Shown here: positions 10,434 through 19,225 of the stretch, one piece after another
Numbering within the stretch: position 1 is the stretch's first letter
How the letters are laid out: each line of letters begins with the position of its first letter
Assembly (NCBI GenBank): GCA_036927565.1
Contig: JAYESD010000005.1
Location: 8,772,565 to 8,836,564, forward strand
Length of the DNA stretch: 64,000 nucleotides
DNA from: Tuctoria greenei
Lineage: Eukaryota; Streptophyta; Magnoliopsida; Poales; Poaceae
Direction of reading: 5' to 3'
The notes under the pieces: model-generated
What the model saw: only the letters and a program-made list of their open reading frames with translations
Told to the model about the DNA's origin: nothing
The model's database searches: none
Translations under genes and position numbers: made by a program

Positions 10434-11995
10434 TGAATGTAGGCCTAGAGGGGGGGTGAATAGGCCTTCTTGAATTTTCTTGGTTCCTGTAGGACTTCAA
10501 CAAAAAGGTCAAATCCAGATATATCGGACTAGTCCGGTAAAGTGCGGACTAGTCCGGATTTCACGGGCTAGGTTGATCAAGTTAGGTCAATTTGATTGTT
10601 TCATTGTCGTTTGCAACGGAAATATAAACTTTAATGACAGTTCAATAGTTGTATGTTAAGTTTTATTGCAAGTATGATTCTTGTTCAACTATTTAACTTG
10701 AATTCAACAAAATGAATCAAACCCTAGATAATGTTGATCAACTAGAATGATGAACACAAACGAACAAGACACAAGATTTATCCCGTGGTTCGGTTACCAC
10801 GAAGGCAGCCTACGTCCACGTTGAGGAGCCCACAAAAGGACCGGGTCTTCACCAACCCTTCCCTCGTCGGATCGCCACGAAGGCCAATCCTCTTCCACTA
10901 ATCACACAGGGGTAAATCACCAAGTTGAAGGGGCGATCTCACAAGTTGAGAGCTCCCTTGATTACAAGTTTCAAAACCACCAATAACACACTTCGAAATA
11001 TACAAATTGAGATGCAAGAGTGTGTTAGAGATTCAAACCAAGAGCTCAATCGTGTGCCAAGTGCCTCTCCAATGATCTAGAAGTGATCTTCAATGGATTG
11101 ATTGATTTTTCACTCAACTTCGTGGAGAGAGATGGTTTTTGAGTATCTTGGGAGGTGTGACGGCGCTAGGGTTCGAGAGTGATTAAAAGTGGGCCGTGCA
11201 CCTCTATTTATATGGGGTTTCTAGAAATTACCGTTAGGGTTCAGAAAGATCGGACTAGTCCGTGGTGGAGACCGGACTAGTCCGGTGTGCTGTGTGAAGC
11301 AAACCCTAAGTGTCCAGGAATATCAGACTAGTCCGATTGAAAAACGGACTTGTCCGATTTCGCTGCTGGAAATCTTCGGACTTGTCCGGTTGCCATCGGA
11401 CTTGTCCGGACCTGTGAAACCCTAAGTGTTTAGAACGACAAGTCCGCCCTTGGAGGACTTGTCCGATTTAGATCAGAGTGTATATCGGACTAGTCCGTGT
11501 AGTCACCGGACTTGTCCGAAGTGGATCAGAAAGGGTATCGGACTAGTCCGGTGGTGACCGGACTTGTCCGATCTAGTGACTTGTGCATTGTGTTGAGGAC
11601 TAGTCCGCACTGGGGAGGACTAGTCCGAAGTGGAACAGAAAGATATCGGACTAGTCCGGTGGAGACCGGACTTGTCCGATCTTGTGCAGAATGTGATATC
11701 GGACTAGTCCGGTTGATAGCGGACTAGTCCGGTCCTGTATAGCTTTGTGCATTGTGTGTGTGTGATCAAATGAGATTGAGCTCTTGGGTGTGTTTCCTTA
11801 ACACACTCCATACATACTAATCTACTAATTTCTTCTTCTTGAGCTCAAATTCATTCTCCTTCTTAATTTCCCTCTTTTTGGCATTTTACTCATTTTTCAT
11901 CATTTTCCTGCATTCATCTCAACAAAAGGATTAGGATCCCAATTGCTTGTCATAAATCATCCAAAACCCACAAGGGAGTCCTAGATGCACTTTCA
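10434..11995 (-). repeat. E3 3' LTR (1562 bp)
   Basis: On the plus strand it runs TGAATGTAGGCC ... GCACTTTCA. It carries about 20 palindromic units by hand count: CGGACTAGTCCG, or CGGACTTGTCCG in which the centre is no longer self-complementary. Most lie at 11250-11735. The reverse-strand TATA box ATATAAATAGAGG is at about 11203-11215. It differs from the other LTR at five sites, for example near 10611, 10626, 11154, 11325 and 11399. Confidence 0.96.
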
Positions 11996-12412
11996 ATCTC
12001 CCCCTTTTTGGTGATTGATGACAACCAATTGAGATTTCACAAAATGAGGTATAAAATGAGATTTTCATAAAGTATGCACATATGACTCAAAAAATGCATC
12101 AGGCAACAAGATAATTATTCATATGTGCATTCTTTATGGTGGGATGCATACTAAGAGCATGAATGCATTAAGAATGACAGAATTTTCATTTACCAACTAA
12201 TATCAAGTGAATATGGCACTTCAGGAGCAAAAACTCAGATTTCATCACACACTTGCAAATTAATTGAGCAATTCATCACAGGACCAAACATGATATGAAA
12301 AGAGAGTTAAGCAAATACAATCACAATTAAAAAACATAGAGAGCTCTCTCCTCGCATCCTATTCAGCTAAAGCTTAGACTAGAGACTCCCCCTCAATCTC
12401 TCCCCCTTTGGC
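11996..12412 (-). other. E3 3' untranslated region with polypurine tracts
   Basis: Read on the minus strand, AAAAAGGGGGAGAT abuts the LTR (11996-12009). Two further tracts lie at about 12386-12408, just after ORF3 (minus-strand CCAAAGGGGGAGAGATTGAG). This is the same double-tract layout as E1. No gene lies between. Confidence 0.8.
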
Positions 12413-12452
12413 ATCAAGACACCAAAAAGAGAGAGAGGAAGGTCCTAGGGCT

Positions 12453-14015
12453 TCACTCTTCGCTGTCAGTCCTCTCGTCGTCTTCATCATCTTCATCGCT
12501 TTCGGCTTGACGAGGTTGAGAGGTAGGAGGAGGAGCGGAGCTGCTCGAGCCCCCAATGCCAAAATAGGCAAGCTCGGAAGGAGTCAAGGGGCTGAGCTCG
12601 GTGATGTTTGGATCAGAATCTTCAGAAAGTACTGGAGATCCAATTGGATTGATCTCCAGCTTCTCACTCAGCTGCTTCACATTGGCTTTTATGTATCTCA
12701 TGTCCTCCTTCCTCTTCTGATTTAGCTTGTGAAGCTTCACTTCAGTTTTCTTGCAGGAGGAGAAGATTGCAGCCAAGTACTTGAGGATCCCACTGGCGGA
12801 TCCTTTCTGAGGGGCTTCCCTGGAGGGAGGAGTAGCCCTAGCAGCTTCTTCTTGCCTTGCCGGCGCCTCGGGGCTTGAGGCTGGCGATGGAGCAGCCTGG
12901 ACACTCACGGACTGAGGCTTCTGAGGCCTCAGTGGAGTGTGCTCCACATCCTTCACAAACTCGATTCCTGTGACCTTCTCAATCATGAACATCAAGTAAG
13001 GGGCATAGCCACAGGATCGGTTGGGGGTACTTGAGATATTGACCATATCATTCCAGATATAGTCTGCAACATCGAATTGCCTTTTCTTGCTGATGACCTT
13101 CATCAGGGTCCGGAGGTAGCCTTGCACACTCCCTGCATCACCATCCTTGGGAGCAATCGTCTTCCTGAGGACTCTGTTGAGGACCACAAAGAAAGGCTTC
13201 ATGTTCTTTGTGGAGGGAGGGACAAACTTGGAGGTGGGCTCATACATGAACTTCATTCCATCCCTCTCAATGACCCCAATGTTGTGGATAATGAGGTGGT
13301 CATCTCCCTCAGAGTCAAGATGCAGCAGGCGGGCAAACTCTTCTTGAGTGATGGAATACTTGGATCCATGAGTCATCCAAGTCACACTTTCTTCGTCTTC
13401 ACTTGAGAAGTGGCACGTTGCATAGAATTGTGCAATCACTTCATCATTCCAATTATATCTGAAGGCAAACAAATCCTTCAGCCCATGTCTCTCTGCAGCT
13501 TGTATCACTTCATCAAAAGCTGCACATTTCCTCTTCTCAAGGTGGGCCCAGTCAATCCATTGACTGCGCACCACCGGGGTCTTCATCGGCAAGTAGACCA
13601 GCTTGTAGAAGTCAGCATGGAAATTTGACCAGAATCTGCCATCAGCTGCTTGCTTGGGCCTTGCATAGTAGTCCACACTTCTCAGCTTCTTGGCCACATC
13701 GCTGCCCTTGCCATTGAATCTTTCCTCATTGGGGTCCCGGACCCCTTCTCTGGGAGTATGCAGCTTTAGGGGCCCAACAGGCCCTGTGGCAACCCCCTTG
13801 CCCTTCCCTTTAGCTTGGCGAGGGCCACTTGACGGAGGAGCAGCCTTCGAGGCGGCCTTCTTGACACACACCTTCCTCCGAACCTGGGGAGGTGAGGGAG
13901 CAGGCTCGGAGGGTCTCTCTTGGCGTTTCTTGCCAAGACCCGTCGAGGACCGAGGTGCCACCTCGTGGTCCAACTCGGCCTCGAAATCGGAGATTTCATT
14001 GTCGGAGCTCGACAT
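12453..14015 (-). CDS. E3 ORF3, putative plant-transposon-domain protein (520 aa)
   Basis: I chose ATG at 14015 (MSSSDNE) because E1 and E8 start at the equivalent codon and a candidate splice acceptor (CATTCTCAG) ends three bases upstream. Residues 1-25 are acidic. About 25-85 are basic and low-complexity (KKRQERPSEP, RRKVCVKKAASK, KGKGKG), nuclear-signal-like. About 115-330 form the conserved domain (RFWSNFHADFYKLVY, NWNDEVIAQFYATCHF, TWMTHGSKYSIT, KTIAPKDGDAG). A short helical/coiled-coil region (about 410-460) and an acidic tail (DEDDEDDERTDSEE) follow. I see no signal peptide or membrane segment, so an envelope role is not supported. The frame is conserved across related elements, which argues for function, but the activity is unknown. 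Confidence 0.85.
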   Translation of the reverse strand: MSSSDNEISDFEAELDHEVAPRSSTGLGKKRQERPSEPAPSPPQVRRKVCVKKAASKAAPPSSGPRQAKGKGKGVATGPVGPLKLHTPREGVRDPNEERFNGKGSDVAKKLRSVDYYARPKQAADGRFWSNFHADFYKLVYLPMKTPVVRSQWIDWAHLEKRKCAAFDEVIQAAERHGLKDLFAFRYNWNDEVIAQFYATCHFSSEDEESVTWMTHGSKYSITQEEFARLLHLDSEGDDHLIIHNIGVIERDGMKFMYEPTSKFVPPSTKNMKPFFVVLNRVLRKTIAPKDGDAGSVQGYLRTLMKVISKKRQFDVADYIWNDMVNISSTPNRSCGYAPYLMFMIEKVTGIEFVKDVEHTPLRPQKPQSVSVQAAPSPASSPEAPARQEEAARATPPSREAPQKGSASGILKYLAAIFSSCKKTEVKLHKLNQKRKEDMRYIKANVKQLSEKLEINPIGSPVLSEDSDPNITELSPLTPSELAYFGIGGSSSSAPPPTSQPRQAESDEDDEDDERTDSEE

Positions 14016-14997
14016 GATCTGAGAATGAGTGATCAAGAGAAAAGACAAGTTATACAAGGTATTGGTGAGGTAAGATGGCAATGGAAGGCAGTAGGGAATT
14101 AAAGAATTAGGTTTTGGTTCAGAAACAACGGACTTGTCCGGTGCTCAGGCACGGACTAGTCCGGGGGACCGGACTTGTCCGTACCTGGACCGGACTAGTC
14201 CGGTGTTCATCTGCAAAAACCTAACAAACTGGATAAAAATTGATCCCTAATGAAATAACTAGTCTAGCATACACATAGTACATCAACTGGACATGCAACT
14301 AGTGAAGAATGCTAGGCCAAACGATAAGCAATGGAGAAATTTGTGATTTCTTAGGGTTTTGAGGAAAATTTACCAAGAAATCCAAGGAAGCTTGAAAATG
14401 TGGGGGTTGGAGGCCGGACTTGTCCGCTAACTTCAATCCCCGAGTCTTCAAGCTTGATCTCCGCCCAAGATTGAGGCTTTTCGACGGAGGAATCAAGGAT
14501 TCGCCTTGGGAGCTCGAGCGCAAGAGAGAGAAAGCTTGGGGGAGAGTGTGGGGTGAAGGGATTAGGGTTTGGTGGCGGCTAGGGTTATGGACACGAAAAA
14601 TCGGACAAGTCCGGACAGGACCGGACTAGTCCGAAGTCCTCCAGAAACCTAAATCGGACTAGTCCATGGTCTGTCGGACTAGTCCGGCCCAACCGGCACA
14701 CTGCGGACTAGTCTGCAATGGCGGACTAGTCCGGGTAACCACGGGCTTGTCCGTGGTCACCAGGAGAGAATTGCATAGCCCGTTCATATATATTTGAAGG
14801 TCCAATAATTGAGAGTAGAGAGGCAAAACAATTCAAATAATCTTGATGAATTTGACCAGTAAGCAAACAACAATCATACTATGATCAAATATTCATCAAG
14901 ATCTAATAATTGACATAGTTTATCGAGAGAGAAATGGGAGAAATAATTTTCACAATTCAATCAATATTTTGAAGCAATCATACAGGTATGCAACTTT
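14016..14997 (-). promoter_or_regulatory. E3 pol-ORF3 spacer with palindromes and candidate leader intron
   Basis: The 982-base spacer carries about six palindromic units at 14595-14755, one near 14415, and four at 14130-14200. A candidate intron (donor CTTG|GTAAATTTT at 14373, acceptor CATTCTCAG ending at 14019; 355 nt) precedes ORF3. An AT-rich ATATATAT lies at about 14787-14795 on the far side of the main palindromes. Unlike E1, I do not see a clear TATA box between the palindromes and ORF3. Promoter function is inferred by analogy with the LTR. Confidence 0.4.
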
Positions 14998-17900
14998 TCA
15001 AGCCACACTCCGAGAATCAAGAATGTTTAGCTCATTTCGGAGTTCGCAAAAACGTTTTTCATCAAGTGGCTTGGTGAATATGTCGGCCAATTGTTTTTGG
15101 GTATTGACATGAGAGATGGATATGTCTCCTTTCATGGAATGGTCTCTCAAGAAATGGTGTCTTATGTCAATGTGTTTAGTTCTAGAGTGCTCAACTGGAT
15201 TGTGGGCTATTTTAATGGCACTCTCATTGTCACAAAGAAGAGGAATACGGTTCATATTGTAACCGTAATCCCTTAGAGTTTGTCGCATCCAAAGGAGTTG
15301 TGCACAACAACTCCCGGCTGCAACATACTCCGCTTCGGCTGTGGATAATGCAATGGAATTCTGTTTCTTGGATGACCAAGAAACTAAGGATCTTCCTAGG
15401 AATTGGCAAGTGCCAGAAGTGCTTTTTCTATCAACTTTGCACCCGGCATAATCTGCATCGGAATACCCAATGAGATTGAATTTTGAGCCTTTTGGGTACC
15501 AAAGACCAAGGTTGGGTGTATGAACTAAATATCTTAGGATTCTCTTTACGGCTGTCAAATGACATTCTTTAGGGTTGGCTTGAAATCTTGCACACAAACA
15601 TACACTCAACATAATATCTGGCCTAGATGCACATAAGTAAAGTAAAGATCCAATCATGGAGCGATATACCTTTTGGTCGACGCTCGGTCCATCTTCATTG
15701 AGATCCAAGTGACCATTCGTTGCCATGGGAGTCTTAATGGGCTTTGCCTTGTCCATGCCAAACTTCTTGAGGATGTCCTGTGTGTACTTGGTTTGGCTTA
15801 TGAATGTTCCTTCCCTTTGTTGCCGCACTTGGAATCCCAAGAAGTACTTCAATTCTCCCATCATTGACATTTCAAATCTGTCTGTCATAATTTTACTAAA
15901 CTCTTCACAGAAAGATTGATTAGTTGATCCAAAAATTATATCATCAACATAGATTTGGCAAATGAAAAGATCATTATTCAGATTTTTCGTGAATAGTGTA
16001 TAATCTACTTTGCCAATTTGAAAGCCATTATCAATTAAAAAATCTCTAAGACACTCATACCAAGCTCTGGGAGCTTGTTTGAGGCCATAGAGAGCCTTAC
16101 GCAGTTTATACACGTGGTCGGGGAACTCTTCGTCTTCAAATCCAGGTGGTTGCTCCACGTACACCTCTTCCTTGATTGGTCCGTTGAGGAAGGCGCTTTT
16201 TACGTCCATTTGGTACAGCTTGAAATCATGGTGAGTAGCATATGCAAGTAATATTCTAATTGATTCAAGCCTAGCTACTGGGGCAAAAGTTTCATCGAAA
16301 TCCAAACCTTCGACTTGTGAGTAACCTTTGGCCACAAGTCGTGCCTTGTTTCTTGTCACCACTCCGTGTTCGTCTTGCTTGTTGCGGAAGACCCACTTGG
16401 TGCCTACAATATTTGCATTGGGTCTTTCCACAAGTTCCCAAACCTCGTTTCTCTTGAAATTGTTCAACTCTTCTTGCATTGCCACCACCCAGTCAGGATC
16501 ATTTAATGCATCCTCAGTCCTGCGGGGTTCCAAAAAGGAGACAAACGAGTAATGTTCACAAAAATTTGCTATACGAGATCTAGTGGTTACTCCTTTTTGG
16601 ATGTCGCCGATGATGTTGTCGATTGGATGATCCCTTTGAATGCACTGGTGTACTCTTGGGTGTGGCACTTGGGGGGTCGTATGTTGGTGTTCATCTTCTT
16701 CTCCCCCTGAGTTGTTGTCCTCGTTGATTTGTTGATCATGTTCATATTCTTGTGATTGATCTTGTATCGAGGCTCCCCCTTGATTGTTGATCTCCTCTTG
16801 TGGTTCACTTTCCTCTTGTATTTGTGCCGATGACTCTTGTGGTCGTACTTCGCCTAGAGCCATCCTCTTTATTGCTTGATAGGGGGCTTCCTCTTTACCT
16901 AATTCACATTGATCAACTTGCTCCTTTTGGGAGCCATTAGTTTCATCGAACACTACGTCACGTGCCACTTCAACAAGTCTGGAGGCCTTGTTGAAAACAC
17001 GATAGGCGTAAGTGTTCGAATCATAACCAAGCAAGAAACCTTCATCGGACTTCGAAGCGAACTTTGAAGTCCTGGGCTTCTTGTTCAAAATATAGCAAGG
17101 AGAACCGAAAACTCGAAAATATGAAATGTTCGGTTTGTTACTGGTGAGTAGCTCATAGGGGGTCTTCTTTAGTAGTCGATGAAGATAGAGTCGATTTGTG
17201 GCATGGCAGGCGGTGTTGATTGCTTCCGCCCAAAATCGATCCGAAGTCTTGTATTCATCGAGCATTGTTCTTGCCATCTCTATGAGCGTTCGGTTCTTCC
17301 TTTCGGCAATTCCGTTTTGTTGTGGAGAGTATGGCGCTGAGAATTCGTGCTTGATTCCTTCCTCATCAAGGTACTCCTCCACTTGTATGTTCTTGAACTC
17401 CGTGCCATTGTCGCTCCGAATACTCTTGATTGATAGTGAGAACTCGTTTTGCGCTCGCTTGAAGAATTTCTTGAGTGTTCCTTGTGTTTCTGACTTGTCA
17501 TGCAAAAAGAACACCCAAGTGAAGCGGGAAAAATCATCAATAATGACCAAACCGTATTTGTTACCGCCTATGCTTATGTAAGCAATTGGACCGAAGAGGT
17601 CCATATGAAGTAGTTCGAGCGGTCTTGTCGTGGTCATGATGTTCTTTGCGGGATGTTGTGCTCCAACTTGCTTTCCTGCTTGGCACGCGCTACAAGGCAT
17701 GTCTTTCTCAAACACAACATCTTTCAAACCTCGGATGTGATCACCCTTGAGGAGTTTTTGAAGGTTCCTCATACCAACATGTGCTAGCCGTCTATGCCAC
17801 AGCCAACCCATGTTGGTTTTTGCAATCAAGCATGTGTCGAGTTCGGCTTTATCCTTGTTGAAGTCAACAAGATAAAGCTTTCCCTTTAACATACCCTTGA

Positions 17901-18222
17901 ATGCAATGGAACCATCACTTCTCCTTGAGACGGTCACACCCTCGTTAGTAAACAGACAATTATAACCTTTGTCACATAACTGAGATATGGACAGCAGGTT
18001 ATAATCTAAAGATTCAACGTGTAAAACATGCGAAAGAGTATGTTCAGAGGATATTGCAATTTTACCGGTACCGAGGACCCTTCCTTGACTGTTATCCCCA
18101 AAGTAGATGCCTTCGTTTGGGTCCTGGTTCACTTCATACTCCACAAACATCCTCCTTTCTCCGGTCATGTGGTTGGTGCATCCACTGTCTAGCACCCATT
18201 TGGATCCACCGGAGGAGTAGGC
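14998..18222 (-). CDS. pol: E3 pol: protease, integrase, reverse transcriptase, RNase H
   Basis: The 1074-codon frame after the candidate splice acceptor is uninterrupted. Counting from that point: protease Asp in WVLDSGC (about residue 12); integrase zinc ligands His143, His148, Cys177 and Cys180; catalytic Asp208 (HMDLFGP), Asp271 (RSDNGTEF) and Glu307 (GIAERKN). RT follows with YQMDVKSAFLNG and IYVDDIIFGS, then RNase H with YSDADYAG, STAEAEY and LLCDNESA, and the end FTKPLDEKRF. All catalytic motifs are present. The frame is open upstream to 18369 but lacks a convincing ATG of its own. It is in the +1 frame relative to gag, so expression needs splicing (favoured) or frameshifting. Confidence 0.95.
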   Translation of the reverse strand, partial: AYSSGGSKWVLDSGCTNHMTGERRMFVEYEVNQDPNEGIYFGDNSQGRVLGTGKIAISSEHTLSHVLHVESLDYNLLSISQLCDKGYNCLFTNEGVTVSRRSDGSIAFKGMLKGKLYLVDFNKDKAELDTCLIAKTNMGWLWHRRLAHVGMRNLQKLLKGDHIRGLKDVVFEKDMPCSACQAGKQVGAQHPAKNIMTTTRPLELLHMDLFGPIAYISIGGNKYGLVIIDDFSRFTWVFFLHDKSETQGTLKKFFKRAQNEFSLSIKSIRSDNGTEFKNIQVEEYLDEEGIKHEFSAPYSPQQNGIAERKNRTLIEMARTMLDEYKTSDRFWAEAINTACHATNRLYLHRLLKKTPYELLTSNKPNISYFRVFGSPCYILNKKPRTSKFASKSDEGFLLGYDSNTYAYRVFNKASRLVEVARDVVFDETNGSQKEQVDQCELGKEEAPYQAIKRMALGEVRPQESSAQIQEESEPQEEINNQGGASIQDQSQEYEHDQQINEDNNSGGEEDEHQHTTPQVPHPRVHQCIQRDHPIDNIIGDIQKGVTTRSRIANFCEHYSFVSFLEPRRTEDALNDPDWVVAMQEELNNFKRNEVWELVERPNANIVGTKWVFRNKQDEHGVVTRNKARLVAKGYSQVEGLDFDETFAPVARLESIRILLAYATHHDFKLYQMDVKSAFLNGPIKEEVYVEQPPGFEDEEFPDHVYKLRKALYGLKQAPRAWYECLRDFLIDNGFQIGKVDYTLFTKNLNNDLFICQIYVDDIIFGSTNQSFCEEFSKIMTDRFEMSMMGELKYFLGFQVRQQREGTFISQTKYTQDILKKFGMDKAKPIKTPMATNGHLDLNEDGPSVDQKVYRSMIGSLLYLCASRPDIMLSVCLCARFQANPKECHLTAVKRILRYLVHTPNLGLWYPKGSKFNLIGYSDADYAGCKVDRKSTSGTCQFLGRSLVSWSSKKQNSIALSTAEAEYVAAGSCCAQLLWMRQTLRDYGYNMNRIPLLCDNESAIKIAHNPVEHSRTKHIDIRHHFLRDHSMKGDISISHVNTQKQLADIFTKPLDEKRFCELRNELNILDSRSVA

Positions 18223-19225
18223 CTGCAAAAACAAATTACGCCTTGGTTTTAGGTACCCAAGCTTGCTTGGGTCCTTGGAGGTTAGTAACAATACATTTGG
18301 GCACCCACACATGGGATTTTGTGTTCCCATGGCGTGGCCCAGCATAATAAGCATACACTTTACCAACATTATTTTTCATTAAAACATAGGAGGCATCAAA
18401 TGTTTTAAACAGAAGTTGCTGTTGATTATGGGTCGGACTAGTCTGTGTGACCGGACTTGTCCGGATGACCGGACTTGTCCGGACCACAACCGGACTAGTC
18501 CGATTTTCATGAGAGTTCAGATTTTTAGTTTTCGAGTTACCAGGTTGTGAGGGTCCTCCCTTCACAAAGGTGATCCTTCCCTTGTTATTCTTATGATTTC
18601 TAGCTCTTTGCTTTCCATCACAAGAGTAACCAATGCCATACTTGACATTTGGAGGTCTTTGGACCAAATATGCATTACGTGCATAGTTGATCCTCTCCTT
18701 GTCAAATATTACACATTGCGTAGGATTTTTGTCCTTCGTGGAGGTAGGATTTTCCTTCAACCTGGTGTTAGTTTTATCACATTTGCAAACATGAGCTATA
18801 TTAGTTAAAGTGGGTTGAGAAGGTGGGGTTGAAGAGGAGGAAGGTTCACTAAGCTTGAGTGACTCAACCTGCACTTCAAGGATCTTGTTGACCTTGATTT
18901 GGTCATCAAGCTGATTCTTGATTGCAACATTTGAGTTGGTTAGCTCCAAGCAAGTTTTCTTGCTTGAAGCTAGCTCAAGCTCTAGTGAGTGATTTTTCTC
19001 CTTTTCAAGAACTAGAAGATTGTCAAGTTCGACATGCTTCTCCTTTTGGGAGATAATCATGTCTTCTTGACGATCAATTAGCTCTTCCTTCTCAATAAGT
19101 TGGTTAAGCAAGAATTTCATTTTTGCAGCAGTTTTTCTATCTAAACCAATTAGCATATCTTCATCATCACTATCTAGATCATCATCACTTGAGTAAGAAT
19201 GCGAGGAAGGAGTTTTGATGTTTAC
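18223..19225 (-). other. E3 candidate intron bridging gag and pol (1003 nt)
   Basis: On the minus strand the donor is CGCAAG|GTAAAC at 19226/19225 and the acceptor GTTTTTGCAG|GC at 18223/18222. The donor follows a complete Lys codon (MAKEGKRK). The acceptor leads into AYSSGG and the protease. Length 1003 is 1 modulo 3, so removal joins gag and pol in frame and removes both the gag tail and its stop codon. E1 and E2 have the same arrangement, and E5 shows the processed state. Confidence 0.65.

Noticed and set aside
11250..11735. CRISPR-like array of short repeats
   Set aside because: Repeats are 10-14 bp palindromes, irregularly spaced, inside plant LTRs; no cas genes, and spacers are of unequal length.
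18236..18369. Programmed +1 frameshift as the gag-pol mechanism
   Set aside because: Not excluded, but in E2 the pol frame has a stop directly at the acceptor, leaving only about 40 bases for a shift, and E5 physically lacks the interval. Splicing explains both with fewer assumptions.
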